Of a stretch of DNA of 48,483 nt, positions 40,831 to 48,483 are shown piece by piece; position 1 is the first letter of the stretch, and each line of letters begins with the position of its first letter. The translations under genes and the position numbers were made by a program. A model generated the notes under the pieces. That model was given only the letters and a program-made list of their open reading frames with translations. It was not told where the DNA came from and searched no databases. This DNA is from an uncultured Eubacteriales bacterium. Its GTDB lineage: Bacteria > Bacillota > Clostridia > Christensenellales > Aristaeellaceae. Location of the stretch: NCBI GenBank assembly GCA_900315675.1, contig OMZY01000020.1, forward strand, positions 1 to 48,483, in the 5' to 3' direction.

Positions 40831-43800
40831 ATGAAACGCAATGTACAAAGGATAATCTCAATTCTGGCATCGATATTGATGGTGTTCAATTCGGTACCAA
40901 TCAGTGCATTTGCTGATGCGGAGATTACGTATCAGGGTGGGTTGCCCACAGCCATTGCGGAAGGAGCGCTTACACCACAGCAGATTCTGGGAAATGCTGT
41001 GGAGTTTGGTGTGGTTGCGAACAAGTATAATCAAAGCGGCCATACCGAGACCAACTTTGCTGTCAAGCATTTCGAGATCAACAATTCCCAGAGTATCGAA
41101 ATCATGGGCAGCGGCTCCAATCCGATTCCGTTCTATATCGGGGAGCTGGACAACAATACCTATTTCTGGAACGGCGAAGCGACAAACGTCACATTTGACG
41201 TTTTCATCAATAAAAACCAGTCTTCAAAAGGAAAGACCAACGAAAATGTCCATGTCCGGTATTCCAGGGAAAATCCTCCGACCAATGTGTATCCGAAGGA
41301 GCAGAGCGAGATTAATTCCTATGTCGATACACTGCTGAGCTATCCGGTCAGGATGTCTCAGCTCATGGCCGGGAAGAAGACTTATACGCCTACTTTCGAA
41401 AACAATTCCAAGACAATCGATCTTACCGGGCCTGCGTTCAGCCAGGCTAAAAATGCTACCATCTACGTTGACTGCACCAACATGAAAAACATCATGTCGC
41501 AGGACGGCTGGGAAATCATCAAATATGAAGGACAGACCGTTGTCTTTAACATGCCCGATGGCGGAAACTATGACATCAAGAAGTTCAAAGTTACCGTCAA
41601 GAATGAAGGCGGCGGCACTGTTATCAACGGCCTGGAAAGCCGAACAATCGAAAAGAACGGAAATCCCTCTCATAACGGTAATGTTGAAAAGTATATTCTG
41701 AATCATATCGTATTCAACGCCCCGAACGCCAGCAGTCTGTCCATCGATACGGCTGCCGGTATTTTCCTTGCGCCCAATGCGACTGTAAACCAGAACAAAG
41801 GTGCAGGCGCCGGCTGGGTTGTGACGAAGAAGGATTTCAACTCCACGGCAGAATGGCACTACTATTTCAAGGAACGGCATTACCATGCTAACAGTGAAAA
41901 AGAGGTCAATGTCTTCAAGACGTTCACCTATCAGGATGGTACTAAACTGAAGCCGGCTGATGCCGACAAGCAGTTTACCTTCCGTATGGATGAGGTAGAT
42001 GGGAACACCTTCCAGATCAAGAACGGAAATAACACCTATCATGCAACTGTAATCGGCAAGGCTGGAGAAACAATCAAATTCCCCAAGTTTAATGTCAGTA
42101 ATAAAGATTTCAGATGCAAAGAGAATGGCGAAATTGAAGGTAATAATCAGAAAATCTACAAGTACTATGTAATTCAGGAAGTTGCTGACAGCGATCCCGA
42201 GATTGTTACGGACGCGAAAAAGATCTATGTGAAGCTGGAAGCACATGGCCACGATAAGGATCAGATTGACCTGAAGCTCTGGTATTCTGAAGATCATCAG
42301 AACTGGAACAATGAAGTAGGTAATGATGGTAACGTCGGCACCTTCAACAACTACAAGAAACAGTACACCTCTGTTGAAGTTGAGAAGAAGTGGAATAAAG
42401 CCGTATATAATGGCGGGCAGATTACCTATGTCGATACTACCGGCGAGCATACCGCTGACAAAGTCCAGGTGAAACTGGTCGTGACGCGTGAGCTGCTGCA
42501 GCAGGGCGCGGTCAATACACCCAAGCCAACAGACGCTCCGACCAGCGTTCCGACGACGGTGACGGAGAAGCCGACGGCTACACCGACATCCAAGCCTACA
42601 GCAACACCTACGCCTACACCTACGCCTACGCCTACACCTACACCTACACCTACGGCGACACCGGTGGGTGGAACTATTTCACTGACCATTGATAATGTTG
42701 AATGGCGTAATAGTAATTATGCCGTTACCGATCCGGTGAATTCTATCAGTTGCACAGTGCGGGTAGTGCGTCAGGACACCCACGAGACAGTACAATCAGT
42801 GGTGCTGAACAGAGATAACAACTGGACAGCAGTCATTTCCGGCCTTCCTAAAGTTAGGGACCAGTACAATAATCACCACTACAATATCGAGGTGGACTTT
42901 GACAAATCACAGGTGAACAGTGCTCAGGCAAGCCCCAACTATTTTTCCGGTGGGGACTGCACAACCAAAATTATTCTTCAGTACAAAGGTAATAATTCCG
43001 GATCAATCACCCGGGATGGAAACGTGATGAAGCGGCTATATAGCAGATCTATGGGACGCGCTATTGCTGCCAACGGCATCAGCGATGTCAGCTTCACACC
43101 TGCTGAAGAAGTAGGCCCGGTACAAAGTGGACTGGAGTCTGTTTCGAACATTATCGGCAACAAGGAATACACAGTAGTTGATAACCAGTGGCTGAGCAAG
43201 AACAACAACTGGAAGTACAAGTGGGATAATCTGCCGAAGCATCAGTATGACGCTGACGGTAACATCTACACGCTTACCTATTATATAGTAGAAACTACTG
43301 CTACCGGCGCGGCGACCAATTCCTACAGCGGAAACGGCACCGGCAAGGTCACGGTTACCAATACGGAAGAGGAGACTTCCGCGACTGTGACCAAGGCCTG
43401 GGATGACAGTGAAAACCAGGACGGCGTCCGTCCGGCAGAACTGAAAGTTGACCTGATGAATGGCGACACGGTCGTGACCACTGTCACTCTGAACGCGGCC
43501 AATAACTGGACTGCGACTGTTGATCACCTGCAGAAGTACAGTAAAGGACAGCAGATCAACTATACATGGAATGAAAAGAATCTGCCCGCAGGTTACACTT
43601 TCAACGGTGACGCAACAAACGGAACGATCACGACTCTGACCAATACCCATACAACAGCCAAGATCAACGTTTCTGTTGAAAAGAAATGGAATGACAAGGG
43701 GAACCAGGACGGTATCCGCCCGGCCAGCGTCAGCGTGCAGCTGCAGGCAAACGGACAGAACGTCGGAAATCCTGTGACACTGGATGGCAGCAACAACTGG

Positions 43801-46800
43801 CAGTATGTATGGAATAATCTGGATAAGTTCCAGAATGGGTCAGTCATTGCCTACAGCGTAGATGAGACGGCTGTTCCCGGAGGCTATACAAAGAACGTCA
43901 CATTCCAGAAGGACGACAACGGAAACTACAGCTATACCATTACCAACACCCATGAAGCGGAAAAGGTGAAGGTCTCCGTTGAAAAGATCTGGGATGACAA
44001 GAACAACCAGGACGGCAAGCAGCCTGACAGCGTGACGGTGCAGCTCAAGGATGGCAGCACCAATGTCGGCGATCCCGTAACGCTGAACAAGGATAATCAG
44101 TGGAGCCATGAGTGGACCGGACTGGACAAAAACAAGAACGGTACGCCGATTATCTACAGTGTGGATGAAATTGAAGTGCCTGCGGGATACACAAAGAACG
44201 TATCGTTCGAAAAGGACAGCGCGGGCAACTACAGCTATACTATTACCAACAAGCACGAGACTGAAAAGATCAAGGTTTCTGTTGAAAAGATCTGGGATGA
44301 CGAAGAGAACCAGGACGGCATGCAGCCGACCAGCATCAGCGTACAGCTGAAGGCTGACGGAGTGAAGGTTGGCGACCCCGTAACTTTGAGCGAGGAGAAC
44401 AGCTGGGCTTACGCCTGGAATAACCTTGACAAGTATAAGGATGGCAAAGAGATCGTCTACAGTGTGGAAGAAACCTCTGTGCCTGACGGATACAAGAATA
44501 CTGTAACGTTCGAAAAGGACGACGCGGGCAACTTCGGATATACGCTTACCAATAAACATGAGACCGGTAAGGTTGATATTTCCGTTAAGAAGGAATGGGA
44601 AGACAACGAGGATCAGGATGGTATCCGTCCTGACAGTGTCAGCGTACAGCTGAAAGCTGACGGACAGGCTATCGGTGCACCTGTTGAACTGAATGAGGGC
44701 AACAACTGGATCCATCAGTGGACCAAGCTGGATAAGTTCAAAAAGGGTAAAGAGATCAAATACACAGTGGATGAAACTGAAGTACCTGACGGCTATGAGA
44801 AGGATGTTACCTTCACAAAGGACGCCGCCGGAAACTTCAGCTATACCCTGACGAACACGCATATTCCCGGCGAGACCGAAGTCAGCGTAACGAAGAAGTG
44901 GGAAGACAACAATAACCAGGATGGCTATCGTCCTGCCAGCGTGACTGTGAACCTGATGGCCAACGGCGCGAAACTGGAATCTATTGTTCTGGATGCGTCC
45001 AACAGCTGGACTTACAGCTGGGCGGAACTGCCTGAGAAGGAAGCCGGAAAGGCTATTGAATACACTGTCACTGAAGAGCCGGTGGCAAATTATACCGCCG
45101 AGATTAAGAGGGCAGATGACGGCACCTTCACCTACAATGTTACCAACAAGCACACAACCGAAAAGACCTGGGGCAAGGTGACAAAGGTCTGGGACGACGC
45201 TGACAACCAGGATGGTTATCAGCCGAAGGAAGTCACGATCAAGCTGCTGGCGAACGGCGAGGAAACCGGCAAGACGGTTACGCTGAACGCTGAAAACAAG
45301 TGGACTCACACATGGACTGATCTTGACAAGAAGGCCGGCGGTGTGAATATTGATTACACCGTTGCTGAAGACGATGTGGCGAACTATACCACTGAGATCA
45401 AAAAGGCAGAAGACGGCACCTTCACCTACACCGTTACCAACAAGCACATAACTGAAAAGACCTGGGTCAAGGTGACCAAGGTCTGGGACGACGCTGACAA
45501 CCAGGACGGTTATCAGCCGAAGGAAGTCACGATCAAGCTGCTGGCGAACGGCGAGGAAACCGGCAAGACGGTTACGTTGAATGCCGAGAACAAGTGGACC
45601 TACACCTGGATCAACCTGGAGAAGAAGGTCGGCGGTGCGGATATCGACTACACCGTAACCGAAGACGCGGTGGAAAAGTATACCACCACGATCGAAAAAG
45701 CCAAGGACGGCACCTTTACCTACACTGTTACCAACAAGCACGTCACAGAAGAAACCCAGGTCAACGTGGAAAAGATCTGGAATGACAATAATAATAAGGA
45801 AGGCTTCCGGCCTGAAAAGGTTACTGTCAAGCTCATGAAGGGCAGCGAGGCAATAGACAGCGCTGAACTGAATGAAGCGAACCACTGGACGCATGCCTGG
45901 AGCGGACTGGCCAAGTTCGATAACGGCGAAAAGATTATCTACACCGTTACCGAAGAACAGGTACCGGGTTACAACACACCTGTTATCGAAAGGGTAGGAG
46001 ATACAGAATTCGCATATACGGTAACAAACAGCCGTGAATACGAAGAAACTGAAGTCAGCGTTACCAAGGTCTGGAAAGACGATGACAATGCTGAAGGATT
46101 CAGGCCCGAAAGCGTTACCGTCAACCTGCTGCAGAACGGTACGAAGGTCGATTCTGTCGTGCTGAATGCAGCAAACAACTGGACCAAGACCTGGACTGAA
46201 CTGCAGAAGTACATCGGCGGTCAGGCAGTCAACTATACCGTCACTGAAGAAAAGGTTGAAAACTACAGCACGCTGATCACCAAGGCTGACGACGGCACCT
46301 TCACCTACACGGTGACGAACAGCCGTGAGAAAGAAAAGACCCAGGTCAGCGTTGAAAAGATCTGGAACGACAACGATAATAAGGAAGGCTTCCGTCCGGA
46401 GAGCGTGACAGTGAAGCTGCTGGCAAACGGCAAGGAAGCCGGCACCGCGACGCTGGATGCAGAGAACGAGTGGAAGTACACCTGGAATGATCTCCAGAAG
46501 TATGCCGGCGGTGAAGAAATTACCTACACCGTTTCTGAAGACAAACTTGCAAACTACAAGACGCCTGTGATTGTGAAGGCGTCTGAGGACGCATGGGCAT
46601 ACACTGTCACGAACAGCCGTGACTATGAGGAGACTGAAGTTACCGTCCTGAAGGTCTGGGATGACAATGACAATGCTGAAGGCTTCCGCCCCGAAAGCGT
46701 TACCGTCAACCTGATGAAGAACGGTACGAAGGTCGATTCTGTCGTACTGAATGCGACGAACGAATGGACCAAGACCTGGACTGAACTGCAGAAGTATGAA

Positions 46801-48483
46801 GGCGGCAAGGCGGTCAACTATACCGTCACTGAAGAAAAGGTTGAGAACTACAGCACGCTGATCACCAAGGCTGACGACGGTACCTTCACCTACACGGTGA
46901 CGAACAGCCGTGAAAAAGAAAAGACTCAGGTCAGCGTTGAAAAGATCTGGAACGACAGCGACAACAAGGGCAATTTCCGTCCTGCGAACGTGACAGTGAA
47001 GCTGCTGGCAAACGGACAGGAAGCAGGCACGGTTGAGCTGAATGCGGAGAACGAGTGGAAGCACACCTGGACGGATCTCCAGAAGTATGCAAACAGCGCT
47101 GAAATTCAGTACACTGTTGCTGAAGCGCAGGTTCCCGGATACATCGCACCTGACGTTAAGAAGATTTCCGAAGACGAATGGGCTTACACCGTCACAAATA
47201 CCTATACATATGTGAAGGTGAGCAAGCAGGATATCACGGGCGATGATGAGCTGCCCGGCGCAACCCTGCAGATTCTGGATGCGGAAGGCAACGTTGTCAG
47301 AACATGGGTATCTTCTGACAAGCCTGTTGAAATCACCGGCCTGGAGACGGGCGTTGAGTACACTCTGCGTGAAACCATCGCTCCCGATGGCTACACCATT
47401 ACCAGCGATACGATCTTCAGTATCGATGGCCAGGGTAAGGTGAAGAGCGGCGGCACGACCAGCACAGATGAGAACGGTAATACCGTGCTGGTGGTGAACG
47501 ACAGCAAGACCCATATTTCTGTCAGCAAGCGTGATGCCACCAATGGCGATGAAGAACTGCCTGGTGCAACGCTGCAGATCCTGGAAGGCACAACGGTTGT
47601 CAGGACCTGGGTGTCCGGTGACACACCTGAACAGATTGAAGGCCTGAAGACCGGCGTAACCTACACGCTGCGTGAGACGATTGCACCGGATGGATATACC
47701 ATCACCAGCGATACGACCTTCAGCATCGATGAATACGGCAACGTTACAAGCAACGGTACACACAGCAAGGGCGAAGACGGCATTGAAGTGCTGGTTGTCA
47801 ACGACCGGAAGACGCACGTCGAAGTGAAGAAGACCGACATTGCGAACGGCGAAGAAGTCGCGGGCGCAACACTGGTTGTTCTTGACAAGGACGGCAAGGA
47901 AGTTGATTCCTGGACGACTGTTGCTACCGGTGATAATCACATCATCGAAGGTCTGAAGACCGGCGAAGCGAACAAGTACACACTGCGTGAAACTGTGGCT
48001 CCCGAGGGCTACACAGTTACGACAGATATCACATTCTGGATCAACGAATCCGGCAAGGTTCAGGTGACCGGCGCCAGGACTGCTGATGAGAATGGCAACA
48101 CTGTCATTCTGGTTGAAGATGCACGGACGCACATTGAAGTCAAGAAAACCGACATCGCCAATGGCGAGGAAGTCGAAGGCGCCGAGCTGGTCGTAACCGA
48201 CAGCGAAGGCAATGTGATTGACTCCTGGACATCCGTCAAGGGCGGCCTGGTAACAACCGATATCACATTCACGATTGACGAAAATGGCAACGTGACCACA
48301 ACAGGACATAAGACTGTAGACGAAAAGGGCAACACAGTCATTCTGGTTGAAGATGCACGGACGCACATTGAAGTCAAGAAGACTGACATCGCCAATGGCG
48401 AGGAAGTCGAAGGCGCCGAACTGGTCGTAACCGACAGCGAAGGCAATGTGATTGACTCCTGGACATCCGTCAAGGGCGGCAAC
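40831..48483 (+). CDS. Giant multi-domain Cna-B/SpaA adhesin (3' end beyond window)
   Basis: At least 2551 codons, open to the last base. AGAGGAG precedes ATG 40831. Signal peptide MKRNVQRIISILASILMVFN, cleavage near AFA|DA. Order by residue: about 185-350 a choice-of-anchor-A type adhesive domain (NATIYVDCTNMKN, then VFNAPNASSLSI, IFLAPNATVNQNKG, STAEWHYYF); about 350-560 Cna-related beta domains; 564-612 a (Thr-Pro)n linker; 612-845 two diverged Cna-B-like domains; 847-2124 thirteen Cna-B domains of about 98 aa with VxKxW Lys and terminal VTN Asn, able to form isopeptide cross-links; then SpaA-like domains (LPGATLQIL, YTLRETIAPDGYTI). It probably extends far from the cell surface and binds host, feed or bacterial ligands. 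The sorting signal, if any, lies outside. Confidence 0.92.
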   Translation, partial: MKRNVQRIISILASILMVFNSVPISAFADAEITYQGGLPTAIAEGALTPQQILGNAVEFGVVANKYNQSGHTETNFAVKHFEINNSQSIEIMGSGSNPIPFYIGELDNNTYFWNGEATNVTFDVFINKNQSSKGKTNENVHVRYSRENPPTNVYPKEQSEINSYVDTLLSYPVRMSQLMAGKKTYTPTFENNSKTIDLTGPAFSQAKNATIYVDCTNMKNIMSQDGWEIIKYEGQTVVFNMPDGGNYDIKKFKVTVKNEGGGTVINGLESRTIEKNGNPSHNGNVEKYILNHIVFNAPNASSLSIDTAAGIFLAPNATVNQNKGAGAGWVVTKKDFNSTAEWHYYFKERHYHANSEKEVNVFKTFTYQDGTKLKPADADKQFTFRMDEVDGNTFQIKNGNNTYHATVIGKAGETIKFPKFNVSNKDFRCKENGEIEGNNQKIYKYYVIQEVADSDPEIVTDAKKIYVKLEAHGHDKDQIDLKLWYSEDHQNWNNEVGNDGNVGTFNNYKKQYTSVEVEKKWNKAVYNGGQITYVDTTGEHTADKVQVKLVVTRELLQQGAVNTPKPTDAPTSVPTTVTEKPTATPTSKPTATPTPTPTPTPTPTPTPTATPVGGTISLTIDNVEWRNSNYAVTDPVNSISCTVRVVRQDTHETVQSVVLNRDNNWTAVISGLPKVRDQYNNHHYNIEVDFDKSQVNSAQASPNYFSGGDCTTKIILQYKGNNSGSITRDGNVMKRLYSRSMGRAIAANGISDVSFTPAEEVGPVQSGLESVSNIIGNKEYTVVDNQWLSKNNNWKYKWDNLPKHQYDADGNIYTLTYYIVETTATGAATNSYSGNGTGKVTVTNTEEETSATVTKAWDDSENQDGVRPAELKVDLMNGDTVVTTVTLNAANNWTATVDHLQKYSKGQQINYTWNEKNLPAGYTFNGDATNGTITTLTNTHTTAKINVSVEKKWNDKGNQDGIRPASVSVQLQANGQNVGNPVTLDGSNNWQYVWNNLDKFQNGSVIAYSVDETAVPGGYTKNVTFQKDDNGNYSYTITNTHEAEKVKVSVEKIWDDKNNQDGKQPDSVTVQLKDGSTNVGDPVTLNKDNQWSHEWTGLDKNKNGTPIIYSVDEIEVPAGYTKNVSFEKDSAGNYSYTITNKHETEKIKVSVEKIWDDEENQDGMQPTSISVQLKADGVKVGDPVTLSEENSWAYAWNNLDKYKDGKEIVYSVEETSVPDGYKNTVTFEKDDAGNFGYTLTNKHETGKVDISVKKEWEDNEDQDGIRPDSVSVQLKADGQAIGAPVELNEGNNWIHQWTKLDKFKKGKEIKYTVDETEVPDGYEKDVTFTKDAAGNFSYTLTNTHIPGETEVSVTKKWEDNNNQDGYRPASVTVNLMANGAKLESIVLDASNSWTYSWAELPEKEAGKAIEYTVTEEPVANYTAEIKRADDGTFTYNVTNKHTTEKTWGKVTKVWDDADNQDGYQPKEVTIKLLANGEETGKTVTLNAENKWTHTWTDLDKKAGGVNIDYTVAEDDVANYTTEIKKAEDGTFTYTVTNKHITEKTWVKVTKVWDDADNQDGYQPKEVTIKLLANGEETGKTVTLNAENKWTYTWINLEKKVGGADIDYTVTEDAVEKYTTTIEKAKDGTFTYTVTNKHVTEETQVNVEKIWNDNNNKEGFRPEKVTVKLMKGSEAIDSAELNEANHWTHAWSGLAKFDNGEKIIYTVTEEQVPGYNTPVIERVGDTEFAYTVTNSREYEETEVSVTKVWKDDDNAEGFRPESVTVNLLQNGTKVDSVVLNAANNWTKTWTELQKYIGGQAVNYTVTEEKVENYSTLITKADDGTFTYTVTNSREKEKTQVSVEKIWNDNDNKEGFRPESVTVKLLANGKEAGTATLDAENEWKYTWNDLQKYAGGEEITYTVSEDKLANYKTPVIVKASEDAWAYTVTNSRDYEETEVTVLKVWDDNDNAEGFRPESVTVNLMKNGTKVDSVVLNATNEWTKTWTELQKYEGGKAVNYTVTEEKVENYSTLITKADDGTFTYTVTNSREKEKTQVSVEKIWNDSDNKGNFRPANVTVKLLANGQEAGTVELNAENEWKHTWTDLQKYANSAEIQYTVAEAQVPGYIAPDVKKISEDEWAYTVTNTYTYVKVSKQDITGDDELPGATLQILDAEGNVVRTWVSSDKPVEITGLETGVEYTLRETIAPDGYTITSDTIFSIDGQGKVKSGGTTSTDENGNTVLVVNDSKTHISVSKRDATNGDEELPGATLQILEGTTVVRTWVSGDTPEQIEGLKTGVTYTLRETIAPDGYTITSDTTFSIDEYGNVTSNGTHSKGEDGIEVLVVNDRKTHVEVKKTDIANGEEVAGATLVVLDKDGKEVDSWTTVATGDNHIIEGLKTGEANKYTLRETVAPEGYTVTTDITFWINESGKVQVTGARTADENGNTVILVEDARTHIEVKKTDIANGEEVEGAELVVTDSEGNVIDSWTSVKGGLVTTDITFTIDENGNVTTTGHKTVDEKGNTVILVEDARTHIEVKKTDIANGEEVEGAELVVTDSEGNVIDSWTSVKGGN
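42592..42663 (+). repeat. (ACACCTACGCCT)n Thr-Pro linker tract
   Basis: ACACCTACGCCTACACCTAC-type 6-bp units encode (Thr-Pro)n between the adhesive head and the Cna-B stalk. Hexamer repeats with little drift are prone to length variation. Confidence 0.85.
43369..47205 (+). repeat. Thirteen tandem Cna-B domain repeats (about 294 bp each)
   Basis: Domain starts are near 43370, 43660, 43965, 44270, 44566, 44875, 45170, 45465, 45757, 46050, 46345, 46636 and 46930. Copies at 45161 and 45455 are nearly identical with a 294-bp offset. From about 45757 the copies alternate between NKEGFRPE and NAEGFRPES types with a 585-bp offset (46051 to 46636), so recent duplications involved domain pairs. Confidence 0.9.
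48097..48483 (+). repeat. Near-identical 234-bp SpaA repeat, one copy internally deleted, at the window end
   Basis: Bases 48097-48246 recur at 48331-48480 with only a handful of differences (234-bp offset, 78 codons). The first copy jumps in frame from SWTSVKGG directly to LVTTDITF, losing about 27 residues that contain the GLKTG...YTLRETxAPEGY core present in its neighbours. The second copy diverges at the last codon (Asn instead of Leu), as if it keeps the core. Confidence 0.85.

Noticed and set aside
43840-48366. A minus-strand open frame of about 1,508 codons opposite the giant adhesin
   Set aside because: It is an antisense shadow of the repeated Cna-B/SpaA codons. The sense frame has a signal peptide, domain motifs and a ribosome site; the antisense frame has none of these.

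Overview
The window looks like a chromosomal stretch from an anaerobic gut or rumen member of the Bacillota (class Clostridia). The pointers are AddB rather than RecB, a CD1247-type zinc-ribbon protein, DegV and YitT proteins, a KtrAB-type potassium system, CotH, and large Cna-B/SpaA surface proteins. Genes are mildly GC-rich and gaps are AT-rich. Family placement (for example an Aristaeella-like lineage) is a guess. No rRNA, tRNA, CRISPR array or intact mobile element was seen.

Layout. 1-460: end of an ftsH-like gene and a decayed tyrosine integrase. 698-4099: tight operon (LMW protein-tyrosine phosphatase, MFS transporter, TPR protein, DUF4037 nucleotidyltransferase-like protein), then a convergent HAD hydrolase. 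5065-9027: one operon behind a strong promoter with an inverted-repeat operator: thioredoxin reductase, thioredoxin, a Cys-rich MarR/OhrR-type regulator, and a complete polar amino-acid ABC transporter, plausibly for cystine. 9088-12284: CotH-family protein and glutamate dehydrogenase. 12485-15120 (minus): small unknown protein, ACT-domain protein and phenylacetate-CoA ligase (PaaK). 15161-18190: DegV, SPFH protein, YitT. 18471-29917: addB, a P-loop protein, thrC, an Xaa-Pro peptidase, efp, CD1247 zinc-ribbon protein, metallophosphoesterase, KtrB/KtrA and a membrane glycosyltransferase. 30237-36358: secreted Cna-B protein, large solute-binding protein, sugar isomerase-like protein, ROK kinase. 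36359-48483: a 1,248-aa TEAP-repeat protein and a giant adhesin of more than 2,551 aa that runs off the window.

The most interesting signal is the leader of paaK. It has a sigma-A promoter, a 16-codon ORF with a good Shine-Dalgarno site encoding MKSFAAIFFFSRSAMD (three consecutive Phe codons), an antiterminator that overlaps the leader stop codon, and a perfect 12-bp terminator with a U-run, all upstream of phenylacetate-CoA ligase. This is the architecture of a ribosome-mediated phenylalanine attenuator. It suggests that phenylacetate is activated here to make phenylalanine during Phe shortage, by reductive carboxylation to phenylpyruvate, rather than for catabolism.

Other notable items are the paired operator on the thiol-redox/ABC operon, degenerate heptamer repeats (AATTCAT/AATGAAC type) in many gaps and often beside terminators, a REP-like palindrome, and a last adhesin repeat that has lost its core just before the window breaks inside a near-identical copy.
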